64,000 bases of DNA. Origin: Nothophaeocryptopus gaeumannii. Lineage: Eukaryota; Ascomycota; Dothideomycetes; Mycosphaerellales; Mycosphaerellaceae. Both the position numbers and the translations under genes were made by a program. Positions 1 to 10,667 of the stretch are shown one piece after another. Where the stretch lies: NCBI GenBank assembly GCA_031771865.1, contig JASISA010000022.1, forward strand, positions 2,232,001-2,296,000. Reading direction: 5' to 3'. The number at the start of each line of letters is the position of its first letter. Position 1 is the stretch's first letter. The notes beneath the pieces are model-generated. The model saw only the letters and a list, made by a program, of their open reading frames with translations, was not told the DNA's origin and searched no databases.

Positions 1-800
1 CGAGGGGATCGCAGGGTCTTGGCGTGTCCTTCCACCGGAGGACGGAGAGACCTCTCCTCAACGCTCACTGTCTCCAACAACCCTGCTCGCATTCTATCAG
101 CATCACTCAACACGCTGAAATTGATCGGACGTTCATCGCAGACACACTGTTGCCGCCTCACGTCTGAACTCCTTACCACTTGCATACGGTCACGATGAGC
201 CAAGCACAGCTTACAGCCGCCAGTCGGAAAGCAGGGGAGCTGCTGATCACTCTCGGTGTCTCGACTGGCTTGACACTTTTTGTCGACAATCGACAACTAC
301 GCTAATCTATTCATTGTCGCAGGTGCTTGCTGTGTCTTTCAGACAGTGTTCAAGACAGACTTTGCGTCATTGAAGGCCTACGTTGTGATCACAAAACACA
401 ATGGGTGGTAGGAATGAGCAATTGCGCTTCACGAATCGACTTCGGCGGTCTTCCATGCTGTACATCAGACTCACTTGCTCCATGGTTACCTACGAGAATC
501 TGAAGTGGATTTTGCAACAGCGTAGGTTGCGTTCTGCTGACCAAGAGGAACCATCATGACTTTGAAGTCAATGGCCTGGACGATGAAATCAACAAGGGAA
601 AGCAGAAGCACCGTGGCTTGTGTCTGAGAAAATTTCGTCAGGATTGGTATCTGTCTCGCCGACACGGTGCTAATTTACAGTGATCATGAAACTATCATCC
701 CGTCAGCGCTATCAAAGCGCTAATATGCCCATGATCAAGCGAGCCCTTGCCTCTAAGGGAGAGGATGTCTAACGCTTCATGGTATGTCTGAATGCGATGG
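1..800. other. left-edge stretch without a recognisable gene
   Basis: I found no open frame with family motifs on either strand and no tRNA or repeat signature. It may be the flank of a gene lying outside the window. Confidence 0.4.
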
Positions 801-827
801 CAGGTTGGCCAGATCATCTTGATCATT

Positions 828-1230
828 TCAATGCAACAAAGGAAAGAGGACGAGACGTATCAGCAGCAACAATTCGAACGTGCTCTGTGTTGCAAGCATA
901 GTATCGACGCTCACGCAAGACATCTTACGCAGGACTCCCTTGCTGAAATGCTGCACGTCTCTGCAGTGCCGTGGTCCGTGTATCGGTGCGAAGAATTCGT
1001 TCAGGTGCAACTGCTTCTCTTGTTCCTCTCTGAACAGCTCAGCCATGAGAGCGTCCTTCCCACCAGCATCTGGCGTCGCCGACCCGCGCGGTGAAGGAGA
1101 TGGCTTCTTGACCTGGACCATCGCAGTACGAGTCTTGACCGGCTTGCCCGACGGCAAGAACCCACGACCGCTCAAAATCCACCCCTTATCGCTCGAGACC
1201 TTCTTACTGGCGTGCTCGTACTCTTGTCAT
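828..1230 (-). pseudogene. possible coding relic, unknown protein
   Basis: On the minus strand a frame runs about 130 codons and reads like protein in its middle part: a basic Ser/Pro segment (KKPSPSPRGS) followed by a charged helical segment (LMAELFREEQEKQ). The frame has no upstream ATG. It is closed at its 5' end by a TGA near 1230 and drifts into low-quality sequence at its 3' end. Other frames just upstream (1230-1380) also carry short protein-like stretches interrupted by stops. This could be a decayed gene, the last exon of an unrecognised gene, or chance. I do not recognise a family. Confidence 0.2.
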
Positions 1231-1462
1231 CTGATAGCACGCTCAATATCGGTTGATAGTAGACAGAACTTGCGATTTCTGCCTGGTACGCTTCCCACTC
1301 CCCCCTAATCCTCCCCTGCTCCTCCTAATACCTCCTCCTCCTCTGAATCTTCCCCTTCAACTCCTTATACTTCACCCTCGACATCCTACGCCGCCGAGTC
1401 GTGCTTCTTCTGACGGCCGCGGGCGAGTTCGAGTCCGACTGGCGAATACATGCACGACATGA

Positions 1463-1968
1463 CAGCATTTAGATGCTCAGGTGAATGATGGCCTCTCCGT
1501 GTTACGACCAGCTTGACGCTGATCTCGCCGTAAGTAATGTGACTCTGTGGGTGGTATCACAGTGTTCTGCCGTATTGGGCAGACTATTGCCGTGGACAGC
1601 TTGATACTCAAGAATAGCGTTGTTCAAGCTGCTTGACTATTGCCTCAGAACTGCCAAGATGCATCATGATCCACTCCGTATGCTCTAAGAAGGGGACGAA
1701 ATCGGACAACTTCATGCCAGCCAATGCGACCATTCACCGCCTCGAGCAGACACAGGCCATACTCTGGAAGCTTCGTGCATGTGATCGTGAACCAAGTGAA
1801 TGTTCGGAAAATCTCCGCCCCACACAAGCTTTCGCTGATCCCTGCCCCACCTTCATCCTTGCATTGGACTTGGAGCTGGACACGTTCACCGTTCCTGAAC
1901 CAACTTTCTTGCAACACAACCCTCTCAACCCGATCTTCACGAACTACACAAACTGCCAATCCGCCAAC
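1463..1968. other. upstream region of the FKBP gene
   Basis: No supported coding sequence. The stretch directly before the start codon (about 1850-1968) is rich in C and A, as is common for fungal 5' leaders. A long frame overlaps it but is not needed to explain the downstream gene. Confidence 0.45.
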
Positions 1969-2452
1969 ATGAAGTTCACAACAATTGCTGCCACCCTCGG
2001 CTTCCTCACCGCCAGCGTGTCCGCATTGGACAAGCCATTGGACATCCAGATCCTCTCATCCAGCGAATGCACAGTCAAGACCAAGCCAGGTACGCTCAAA
2101 CACATGACTATCCTGCAATATGCCTCTATTAACACTGTACCCAGGTGACAAAATCGACATGCACTACCGCGGCACCCTCGAATCCGACGGCAGCGAATTC
2201 GACGCCTCCTACAACCGTGGCGCCCCCCTCTCCTTCACATTGGGCAAAGGCCAAGTCATCAAGGGATGGGACGAGGGGCTCAAGAATATGTGTATTGGCG
2301 ATAAGAGGAAGTTGACGATTCAGCCGGATTATGGATATGGCGCGAAAGGAGTAGGGCCGATTCCCGCGAATGCTGTTCTCATATTTGAGACGGAATTGGT
2401 GGCTATTAATGGGAAGGGGGCCGAGAAGGCGGCTGCGCAGGATGAGCTGTAA
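1969..2452 (+). CDS. ER-lumenal FKBP-type peptidyl-prolyl cis-trans isomerase (FKBP2 type)
   Basis: Two exons, 1969-2089 and 2145-2452, joined over a 55-nt intron (GTACGC...CCCAG), give 142 residues. The protein starts with a cleavable signal peptide (MKFTTIAATLGFLTASVSA). One complete FKBP domain follows, with the expected motifs: HYRGTLESDGSEFD, PLSFTLGKGQVIKGWDEGL and the GYGAKG...IPANAVLIFE core. The last residues are AAAQDEL, a variant of the HDEL/KDEL ER-retention signal. Together these point to the small ER FKBP that isomerises Xaa-Pro bonds in secretory proteins. The start was chosen because only this ATG gives an in-frame signal peptide. A longer frame beginning at 1633 reads into the same ATG but its upstream part has no family resemblance. 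Confidence 0.93.
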
Positions 2453-2895
2453 GAGGTTCAAGGGACGCATGAGAGAAGATACCCACGGACAAGGACATCA
2501 AGACGTAGAAGCTCTAGGATGTGGTAGTTCGTAGGCGTCGCCTGCGCTGCCTAGCTCCAGAGAAGGGCGGTGCCATGCTCCATGACCTTCAATAAAAGCT
2601 GAACGATCATGAGATAACCACAAGTGTTCCAGAGACTCAATATGCACACTGTTGGATATGGGATCATGCTGTGCATTGCTAGCACGCAGGATGTCCAGGA
2701 AGTATGAACAAGCTAAGCACAGTGAACGAGAAGTATCCATTGGCAATCCCCAATGCAAAGAGGGTATCACATGCCCAAAAAGACCATCCAACCTCAATCG
2801 CTATGCCAACCAGAAGCGCCTCGCTAATTCAAACAGCCACGAACGTCCAATCCAATTCAATTCTCATCCAACCAAAGGAAGACCCAATGCCCCAT
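2453..2895. other. convergent intergenic region
   Basis: Separates the 3' ends of two genes facing each other. It should hold both 3' UTRs. AATAAA occurs near 2591 on the plus strand. No other feature seen. Confidence 0.45.
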
Positions 2896-5800
2896 CTAAA
2901 CACGAAGAACAACCCCCATCCCCAAAGCCCGCGCCTCCCTCACAGAGCAAGCAATACACGTCCTCCCAGCTTTAGCCACAATAGCGTTCTGGCCAACATG
3001 AGCACACCAAGCGCGAGCAAGCACCTGGAGGTCCTCGGTCCCGCGGCAATCAAGGATCGCAACCTCTGTCGCCGTGTTGTCCTTGTCCTCGAGCGCATTA
3101 CGCGCGTTAAGCGTATCGGGAGATGAAAGCACTCGCTCACGTTGATCAGGAGACGCAGAGAGCAGCTCTGCAATCGGAATGATCTGGTATTTGTAGTCAT
3201 TGTGGAGAGGATGGCATGGAAGAGGCGAATTTTCTTTTGTGGGCTGACCAGGTATTGTGTAGCCACCGCCGTTGTTCGAAGCACGAGCGCTATCGTGTGG
3301 AGGCTCGGACTCATTGTCTGCACCTTCTTCTGCCTGCATGAAGTCACTGGGTAAGAGGTCTCCCCAGTCTGCTGAGGCCGTACCCTGTGGTTTGTATTTG
3401 GGCTCCGGCTTTTCGGTAGCTTGCATCTTAGGAGGCGCTGGTGGTTGACAGGGAAACGAAGACACGAAGTGTACGTCGTAGGTGAGGGACACCTCGAGCT
3501 TCGCAAGTTTCGGGTTGACTGGCGAGATGAATGAGATGCTCGCGGCGAGTGCATTGACGGGATCCAGAGAAGGCACGAGCGATAGCCCTTGTGATATCCT
3601 GACTTCATTGCCCATGACTGGCGGCCCGTCCTGTGGAGTGGTAAAGTCGTTCTGCTTAACTGCCATGCTGCCTTCAAGGCCCAAAGGGTCCGAATCGTCA
3701 CCGACCGCGTCACCATTCAGCAGACGAGCCTTCGAGGCGTCGCGATTCGGTAATTTCTGGGTGCCTATGTCGACCCACCGTCCTGTACGGCTTGCCGGAA
3801 CTTGGACACCCGGAACTGAGATCCATCCCATGCATTCTGAGGCATCTTTGGAAGCTGCCAGCACTCTGCCGACAACACAACTCTTACTCCAATAGCTGCG
3901 AGATTGATAGATGAAGCCACTTTGAAGATTTCCAACGTCGCCGATGGTGTCCAAGGCCTGCGGAGTGTTTTCCAACAAAGTTGACATCAACAAATGATTG
4001 GCGACTTCGCCTGGCATGACCAGTCCACTGAGCCACGAACGACTGAGCCAGCTTCCAACATTAAACTGGTGATCCGCGGATCCTGAATTGTCATCTGTGG
4101 CAGCACGCTGGAGTTGCATCTTGGTCACGCAGTCTATTCTGGCCAAGCCGACGAGCATGCTGCGATCGCTTCCCGCTGTTGCAGGCCGACTCAGCTTCGG
4201 AATACCGAAGAATTTCTGGGCCTTTTCCGGACTTTCGAAATAGTCTGCTTTTCCAGCGAAGCCCCCGCGAGGACTTTGCATTGGCGTCGCAGGACTGTCG
4301 CCAGCAGCATCAATGGCGGCTTGCTCTTCTGGTGATCGCATCAATGCCGCCACCAGATCTTCCTCGACTTGTTCTGTGCCCGGCCATTGCAGTGTCTGAG
4401 CGAAATGAAGCAGACCCGAAATCTGCCGCTCCTGGTCTCTTGGTTGATAGAAGGGTTCATTGCCCTCTTTGAACGTCAAGCTTGCGAGAGCACTAGAGAG
4501 GCCGTTGCGATGAGACTCATCAGATGCAGTCATTGAGACTTCCAAATTATTCAAAAAACGTCCAGCTAAAACCTGATCCCAATCAACTTTCGGGGATTTC
4601 TGGCCCTCAACGGCCATGCGGTCTTCCTCCGTGATCAAGACCGACGCTCTTCCTCGAGCTGAGATCAGGGTTCTCACTAGGTTGTGTCGTATCAAAAGCT
4701 CCGCGGCCAACGTAATCTGCAAAATGATGACATCTCGTGCACTCGGCTCCAAGTCGCGATCGAACAGTGAAGGCCTCCTGGTCTTAATGGGAGCCGACCA
4801 CAAGAGCTGTCCCACGCGTAACCGTATCTCTGGTAAGCTGAAGTTGTACCACACATCTTCGATGCTCAGAATTTCCTGTAATGCCTCGATCTGTGCTGCC
4901 AAAGGAATGTTTCCAATATGCCATTCCGGTGGAGGAACTAGTAACTTGCTAAAAAGCTCTTCTCCCATTTTCCAAATGCCATGCTCAGTTGTCTCGCTAA
5001 TGATTCGGTCGGCGTCTCGTTGGTTGTTGTGAAGTTCACCCAGCTCAGACAAACGCTCAACACTTGATTCGATGCGGAAATCTCGAAGCCCAAGTTTCTC
5101 GGGACTGGTGCTAAGCAGCCTGCGATTCTCGAATAGTTGTTGCCCGACAGGGCCGGTGCCATCAGAAACTGCCAGCTGGAGAAAGTGCTCGAAACTCGTT
5201 GTTCCTGGCTCAATACCCGCAGCACTAAGCATACTGGGCACCTCCTGCAAAGTAGTTCCGGAATTGGTTGGTGCAAGCTGCATGTCTCTCTTCAGCTTCT
5301 CGATCGCGAGTGTGCTGGCCTCGAACGATGGGTGCGAAAATGTGCGGTAATCCATATAAAAAGGATCCTGCGTCTTCCAAAGCTCGTCCACAAAGACAAC
5401 CTGTGGTCTATGTCCACTCTTCGTTTTCGCAACATTGAAGTATGGAGCACCAACAAACATGGACTGGACTTCCTTGGATGTTAGTGGCTTCGACTCGTGC
5501 TCTCCTCGAGGTCTCTCCGATGACCGTCGTGTTCGCGATCGTGACCGGGCCCTGATTTGTTGCTGAAGAATGAAGTTGTCAGAAGCCTGCTTGGTCTCCT
5601 TCGTAGGTCCCATTATTCGCTCGAGCAGTGCTTCGTTAATGTCGAGTGGGTTGATCGGTGCTCTCTCTCTAGGCGATGGTTGTCGGTCTCGATTTGACAC
5701 TTTCGGCTTTCCCAATCCTCGGAAGAATCCTACAAGTGTGCTTCTTTTGGATTTCCTTGGTTCTTCGGCCTCTGGTAATGTATGCTGCTCATAATGTGCA

Positions 5801-5964
5801 CTCTCCATCGTCGATAATGCAGTTTTCTTCTTGTGCCTTCCCTTCATCGATGCCAGCATCGACGGCACCGAACTCTGGCGCCTTCCCTTCATCGACGCCA
5901 GTATCGACGGCACCGAACTCTGGCGACTTCCCTCGCGAGAAGTAGCATGGAAGGCAGACATCAT
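2896..5964 (-). CDS. large conserved fungal protein of unknown function
   Basis: A single uninterrupted frame encodes 1022 residues from the first in-frame ATG (5962-5964). The frame extends a few codons further upstream without an ATG. The N-terminus is basic and low in complexity: a 15-residue tandem repeat, then SR-rich segments (RARSRSRTRRSSERPRG). The middle, roughly residues 165-560, looks globular and helical (for example HRPQVVFVDELWKTQDPFYMD). The C-terminal third is a mix of disordered acidic linker (QGTASADWGDLLPSDFMQ) and a folded-looking tail ending in GRTCIACSVREARALGMGVV. No membrane segments or signal peptide. I do not recognise a named domain. The coherent codon use and 3-kb length make it a real gene, but its role cannot be stated from the sequence. 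Confidence 0.85.
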   Translation of the reverse strand: MMSAFHATSREGSRQSSVPSILASMKGRRQSSVPSMLASMKGRHKKKTALSTMESAHYEQHTLPEAEEPRKSKRSTLVGFFRGLGKPKVSNRDRQPSPRERAPINPLDINEALLERIMGPTKETKQASDNFILQQQIRARSRSRTRRSSERPRGEHESKPLTSKEVQSMFVGAPYFNVAKTKSGHRPQVVFVDELWKTQDPFYMDYRTFSHPSFEASTLAIEKLKRDMQLAPTNSGTTLQEVPSMLSAAGIEPGTTSFEHFLQLAVSDGTGPVGQQLFENRRLLSTSPEKLGLRDFRIESSVERLSELGELHNNQRDADRIISETTEHGIWKMGEELFSKLLVPPPEWHIGNIPLAAQIEALQEILSIEDVWYNFSLPEIRLRVGQLLWSAPIKTRRPSLFDRDLEPSARDVIILQITLAAELLIRHNLVRTLISARGRASVLITEEDRMAVEGQKSPKVDWDQVLAGRFLNNLEVSMTASDESHRNGLSSALASLTFKEGNEPFYQPRDQERQISGLLHFAQTLQWPGTEQVEEDLVAALMRSPEEQAAIDAAGDSPATPMQSPRGGFAGKADYFESPEKAQKFFGIPKLSRPATAGSDRSMLVGLARIDCVTKMQLQRAATDDNSGSADHQFNVGSWLSRSWLSGLVMPGEVANHLLMSTLLENTPQALDTIGDVGNLQSGFIYQSRSYWSKSCVVGRVLAASKDASECMGWISVPGVQVPASRTGRWVDIGTQKLPNRDASKARLLNGDAVGDDSDPLGLEGSMAVKQNDFTTPQDGPPVMGNEVRISQGLSLVPSLDPVNALAASISFISPVNPKLAKLEVSLTYDVHFVSSFPCQPPAPPKMQATEKPEPKYKPQGTASADWGDLLPSDFMQAEEGADNESEPPHDSARASNNGGGYTIPGQPTKENSPLPCHPLHNDYKYQIIPIAELLSASPDQRERVLSSPDTLNARNALEDKDNTATEVAILDCRGTEDLQVLARAWCAHVGQNAIVAKAGRTCIACSVREARALGMGVVLRV
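5836..5925 (-). repeat. 45-bp tandem duplication inside the coding region
   Basis: Two adjacent copies (5836-5880, 5881-5925) of a 45-bp unit differ at very few positions. In protein this is RQSSVPS[IM]LASMKGR twice, close to the N-terminus of the unknown protein. The length is a multiple of three, so the frame is kept. Confidence 0.9.
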
Positions 5965-6552
5965 GGCCAGGCACGACAATAGCTGCCCTGGAAGTGAATC
6001 GTCGGTCCCTGGAAGGAGCGAGAGGCGTTGTCAGCAGGAAGGCAAGGAACGAGAGACGGATATCAGCGATCCATCAGAATGTGGTGCACTACACGCCGCC
6101 GCCGCCACAGCCTACCCGGGATATTGACCACCAAAGCAGACGCTGCAAGCAAACACGCAGTCGAAGGAGAGTCAGTATCATGGAACAACAAGATCAACTC
6201 TAGAAGGCGGTCGCATGAGCGCCATTGCCGCCATAGCGAGGAGGGGCATTGTTTGCGGTACGCGATGGCGGCGCTCAAAAACGGTCTCGGACGGAACATC
6301 ATGAGATTGGTCGGGGCTGAAGACGAGTGCGAGAGTAGTAGCAACGCCTTTGTAGCCACTGGAAAGTGTGGAAGCTGCCTCTCCACGCGCGAGGTCTGGC
6401 CTGACTGCCAAGAACATGGCTCGTGCGCGCAATCTCGGTGGAGATTTGCAGATCATGGGCGAAATCGTTCAGGGGTGCTCGCGTGGGTAAAGAAGATCTC
6501 ACTCTTGGACGAAATGGCATTGAATAGCTTGACGGGGGTACCGAAAGTATGG
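5965..6552. other. intergenic region between two minus-strand genes
   Basis: Upstream region of the 1022-residue protein and 3' flank of the F-box-like gene. A plus-strand frame of 250 codons overlaps it but has no protein-like composition or family motifs. Confidence 0.4.
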
Positions 6553-7569
6553 CTAAAGGGGACTGTCTTGATTTCTGACTGCTTCCCTCCGGCATTGGAC
6601 ATCCCTCAAGAGCTGCATCAACCATGCTCCCTTGTCATTGTGGTTTCCTGTGGCCCTGTCCGCCCAGTTCCAGACGAAAACGTCGAGCAGGTCAATCATC
6701 GGATCGCCATGCAGAGCGTCTGGCTCCAGACTGCTCGGATGTTCCACCAACATGCGGACGATATTCTCATCACAACCTGATTCGACTGCCTTGCGAAGCA
6801 ACTCTGTACTTGGCCTGAGACCCATACCAAGTAGCATTGAGCCAACATGCACATATCCTGCCTGCACAGCTGCTGTAAGACCCTCATAGGCGAATTCCAC
6901 GTACTCAGGATCAATGGCCTTCATATCGGCAACGGTCGCAGTGAAGATTGCCAGGAAGGAGACCTTGCTGGTATCATCGAAAGGTGGCAATAGTAGTTTC
7001 TTCGGAGGAAGAAGACCAAGCGAGGGTTGCAGCGACTGCCAAAGCTGTTGCCAGTCGACGTCGCCAGATTCGGCCGAGGTAGCCCGTTCGAGAGTCGCAT
7101 CAGAAACCCGGCTTTCCAGCCAGGTAGTGAAGAAGTCAAATGTAAAGAAGCGACTATTCAGCACCCGCAGCGCGGATCTGCGGTCGGACGTTGAGACGCT
7201 TTTTCCATCAGAGATTCCAAGTACTGGCTCCAGCAGACGTGAGGCAAGCTCGTGGTGCAGGTGCTGACTCTTGGACAGTTTCAGAGCCAATTGCCGAGAC
7301 ACGGTAGGCATCTCGATATTTCCAGAACACTCAAAGATTTGCTGCAACACCTCAGGGGGAAGCCTTTCCAGAGCGGATTCAGAGTCTCGTCGTCTGCGCT
7401 TTCGCGGGCCTGCCGACGGGATCTGCGAAGAAGCCGAGTTGTTTCCATTTGGCTTGATCCGCTTTTGTAATTCTGGCCTGCGGCGTTTGCCTGTCTTCCA
7501 CTTTTCAGCAGAAGTGCCACGGCGCTTGCCACGAATCTTTACGGGCGTTAAGGCCGGGTGAGATTCCAT
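6553..7569 (-). CDS. F-box-like protein
   Basis: Single exon, 338 residues, start ATG at 7567-7569. The first 65 residues are strongly basic with nuclear-localisation-like clusters (RGKRRGTSAEKWKTGKRRR and PRKRRRRDSES). An F-box-like motif follows at about residues 66-95: ALERLPPEVLQQIFECSG, then a helix. The rest is an alpha-helical region. A stretch around residues 225-265 (AYEGLTAAVQAGYVHVGSML, then LRKAVESGCDENIVRMLVEH) has the spacing of degenerate ankyrin-like helices. F-box proteins typically recruit substrates to SCF ubiquitin ligases through Skp1, and that role is inferred from the motif only. The substrate is unknown. The last dozen residues are less convincing, so a 3' intron cannot be excluded. 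Confidence 0.8.
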   Translation of the reverse strand: MESHPALTPVKIRGKRRGTSAEKWKTGKRRRPELQKRIKPNGNNSASSQIPSAGPRKRRRRDSESALERLPPEVLQQIFECSGNIEMPTVSRQLALKLSKSQHLHHELASRLLEPVLGISDGKSVSTSDRRSALRVLNSRFFTFDFFTTWLESRVSDATLERATSAESGDVDWQQLWQSLQPSLGLLPPKKLLLPPFDDTSKVSFLAIFTATVADMKAIDPEYVEFAYEGLTAAVQAGYVHVGSMLLGMGLRPSTELLRKAVESGCDENIVRMLVEHPSSLEPDALHGDPMIDLLDVFVWNWADRATGNHNDKGAWLMQLLRDVQCRREAVRNQDSPL

Positions 7570-8328
7570 GGGTGATGTGCGTTTTCAGCTCACAAAGCGA
7601 GTGTCGGTTTCTGTATCTCTGAAAAGATGGAAGGGGACGTTCATGGCTGATATCCTGTATTTGACGGTCAGAAGTGGCCACAGTGGAGCGTGATGTCAAG
7701 TTGCGGACTGGAGGTTGCCTCAGTGATCTTGGTGTAAAAAGTGATCATACCCGTGAGGGTCAATTACTATCTAGTGCATAACTGTGATTTAATCATAGGA
7801 ATGGGAAGGGGTGGTGTCTGCGGTGGTGCTTACCGAAGGAGTTCAGATGTCCGGCCGCTGGAGATATCGAGTTCGTCGCTGCGTCTGCTTGACGGTCAGT
7901 ACATGGCCATACGACTGCTTCGAATAGCGAGGAAGATGAAGTGTCAAGCTGTGTCAGTATATGTAAGAATTGAATTTCATTTCCGACCGCGCCGTGTGAG
8001 AAACAGGCGTGAATCTCCGGTCGCAGCCGTCAATCGCAAATTATCACATCATTCAAGAGAATGGAGTGCTTGTGATAAGCTTACCTCGACAGAGCGTCGG
8101 TCGCCGGACCACGCGATGAACATGTTGTGTGGTGTGGTGGAAGAAGAGTTGGCAGGAGCACGAAAAAAGCTTCGGAGATGCGAATTGGAAGGCGCGTCGG
8201 GAAAGCCTCGGCGGCTTGGCAAGCGCCCACTCCTCGAATTGCCAGCCGACTTTCGACGTCTGGAGGTTTGACTTCAGCAGCTCGACGACGACAATATCGA
8301 CAACCCGACACCTAACGAACCGACGAAA
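7570..8328. other. divergent promoter region (F-box-like / eL14)
   Basis: Head-to-head intergenic region. A 176-codon plus-strand frame (7741-8271) lies in it but shows no family resemblance and ends before the ribosomal protein start, so I treat it as non-coding. Confidence 0.45.
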
Positions 8329-8924
8329 ATGGGCGACGCAACCGTTACTGCACCTTCCTGGCGCCAGGTCGAGGTTGGCCGTGTTATCCACTTCGGTGCC
8401 GGCCCATTCGCTGGCAGAATCGCTGCCATCGCTCAGATCATCGACCACAAGCGCGTACGTCTACAATCTGGTGGAAATTGAAGAGAGAGAGGATACGCAA
8501 AGTACGCGAACTCACATATGTGCAGGTCCTCGTCGAAGGCCCATCGTCCAAGCCGGAGCTCGCAGTCCCACGTCACGCCGCCGCTTTGAACACCCTTTCG
8601 CTCACCGGGCTCGTCATCCCAAAGCTCCCAAGAGCCACAGGCACTGGCGCATTGAAGAAGCAGTGGGAGGCATATGAGGTGGACTCCAAGTGGGCTGAGA
8701 GCCCATATGCCAAGAAGATCGAGAAGGCGGAGCGGAGAAAGCAACTGAGCGACTTTGAGCGCTTCAAGGTCACCCGATTGAGGAAGCAGGTACGTCTACC
8801 ATGGAAATCTAGCTAGACGACAATATCGCACGGGGCAGAAATACTTGGCTTGGATTCAATTCGGACACTAATGTGACGACAGGCTCGTTTCGAGACCCGC
8901 AAGGCTCTTGCTCAGAAGGCATAG
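8329..8924 (+). CDS. 60S ribosomal protein L14 (eL14)
   Basis: Three exons, 8329-8454, 8526-8789 and 8883-8924, give 143 residues. Both introns sit between codons and have clear signals (GTACGT...GTGCAG; GTACGT...CGACAG). The N-terminal half has the KOW-type fold of eL14 (EVGRVIHFGAGPFAGRIAAI, then VLVEGPS). The C-terminal half carries the basic helix WAESPYAKKIEKAERRKQLS and FERFKVTRLRKQ. The length is typical of fungal eL14, a component of the cytosolic large subunit. Introns clustered towards both ends are usual for fungal ribosomal protein genes. The start matches the conserved N-terminus closely and no other ATG fits. Confidence 0.95.
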
Positions 8925-9647
8925 ACTACGAAAGCAATGCACCATACCCTCGCGCACCACGACACTTGATCGTACTCCGACGTTCTTCAGCATTATACTT
9001 GGTAACCAGTGGTCCAAGTCAGATCACATGGCGAAAATGGGCTGGCGAAATGGGGTGGAAGGGCTGTCTTCCAGGCTTTTGATAGCGCTTTAAGCATGGC
9101 CCGCCGGGGTCTTTAAATGTCGAAATGTGAACTGCTGAAAACACGTCCTCACTCGGCACATGTCAATAATTGGAGACTTTCGACATCACTTGATGTGACA
9201 TCGTTCCAGTGAATAGATTTTCTGCAAGAGCCCGGACCAAGCCAAATGCTTTGAAGTTCCTCATCTTTTCTATCTTCCTAGCATCTACTAATTCCATGAG
9301 TTCAGCGTCAACCTGGTTTCCCAATCTGCCAACTGCTTTTCAAACGTGATAAATAGTGGTTGTCGCGAAAGCGGCTCTGCCCGCTGGCTCGTGCGTATGC
9401 GTGCCAAGACGCACGAACATGAAGCCCTCCAAGGCTTCATGTAGGTCGACCATCGTTGCAGGAGGACCTGTCGGGAGAATACATTGGTTCGACATTGACT
9501 GCTAATTGTAAGTTGAGATTACAGTAATCTGTTGCTGCTTCTGCGCATCCACGCGCCGGGGAGGCTATCGCGAAATTCTACTCGAAAGACTTCAAAAATG
9601 GCTAATTCAAGCTCTGCAGCTCTCCAACTCCCCCAAATCGAACAAAC
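8925..9647. other. intergenic region between eL14 and NAC alpha
   Basis: Holds the eL14 3' UTR and the promoter and leader of the NAC alpha gene, both on the plus strand. Short frames only. Nothing else recognised. Confidence 0.45.
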
Positions 9648-10313
9648 ATGGCCAACCCACGCGTCGAAGAGCTCCCCGATGAGCCGGAAAAGAACGTCCC
9701 AGAGGTCGAGGATGAGTCCTCCGATTCTGACGAGGAGGGAGGAGAGGCCAACATCCCAGCAGGTGCTTCCGTGACGGTGCACAGCAGGAACGAGAAGAAG
9801 GCGCGCAAGGCCATTGCGAAGCTCGGCTTGAAGCACGTTGAGGGAATCACTCGCGTAACTCTTCGGCGACCAAAGAACATCTTGTTTGTGATTAGCAACC
9901 CGGATGTCTACAAGTCCCCATCGAGCAACACTTGGATGTGAGTTAAGAGAAACAAGGGCATGAAACGAGGATTGGGCATCTGACAACGATATAGCATCTT
10001 CGGAGAGGCCAAGATCGAGGACCTGAACTCCCAGGCTCAGGCCTCCGCTGCCCAGCAGCTCGCCGCCCAGTCCGCCAACGAGGCTAGCCACGACCACTCC
10101 GCAGACGGCGAGGGCAAGGGCAAGGCCGTCGAGGACAAGAAGTCCGCTGAGGAGGAAGAGGATGACGGTGAAGAGGTTGACGACACTGGTCTTGAGGCCA
10201 AGGACATCGAGCTTGTCATGGCCCAAGCCAACGTCACCCGGAAGAAGGCCGTCAAGGCGCTCAAGGAGAACGACAACGACATTGTCAACAGTATCATGGC
10301 ACTGAGCATATAG
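9648..10313 (+). CDS. EGD2: nascent polypeptide-associated complex subunit alpha
   Basis: Two exons, 9648-9937 and 9995-10313 (57-nt intron, GTGAGT...ATATAG), give 202 residues. An acidic N-terminus precedes the NAC domain at about residues 45-115, recognisable by RNEKKARKAIAKLGLKHVEG, TRVTLRRPKNILFVISNPDV and the splice-spanning SNTWIIFGEAKIEDL. A charged linker leads to the C-terminal UBA domain (LEAKDIELVMAQANVTRKKA, then IVNSIMALSI). NAC alpha pairs with NAC beta (Egd1) on ribosomes and shields nascent chains. The reading across the intron restores the invariant Trp-Ile-Ile-Phe, which fixes the junction. Confidence 0.96.
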
Positions 10314-10667
10314 TCGAGGGCTAAGCTTAAGCACTGTAACATGAATCATGGTTTGACGCCGAGGCCGAGTGGGAGGCCATGAGTTGGCATATGTACTTAT
10401 GGAGCTGGTCGTGCCAGCTGCCTCAAAAGAACACCGTACTGATTCAACGACTTTTCTCCTCCCCTCCTCTCCTTCCTCAATTCACCCTTATTCTAGCAGT
10501 CTCGCAGGCCATGTTTGAAGAGTTCCGGATGGGCGTCCTTGAGATCGCTTGGCCTATGAAACCTAAAACCTCGCCCTCTGTTGACGATTTCCAGGTCTTG
10601 AATGGAGGTGATCACAGTTGTGAATCGACAATGCTCTTCAAGGTTCGGACGCTAACGCTACCAATCT
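10314..10667. other. convergent intergenic region
   Basis: 3' flanks of the NAC alpha gene (plus) and the MPDU1-like gene (minus). No further feature seen. Confidence 0.45.

Noticed and set aside
1633..1968. Long N-terminal extension of the FKBP frame
   Set aside because: It would bury the signal peptide; the composition is not protein-like.
6028..6780. 250-codon plus-strand frame upstream of the 1022-residue protein
   Set aside because: It overlaps the F-box-like gene on the other strand, and the translation is Arg/Cys/His-rich without motifs.
7741..8271. 176-codon plus-strand frame before eL14
   Set aside because: No family resemblance; it sits in the divergent promoter and two other frames of similar quality overlap it.
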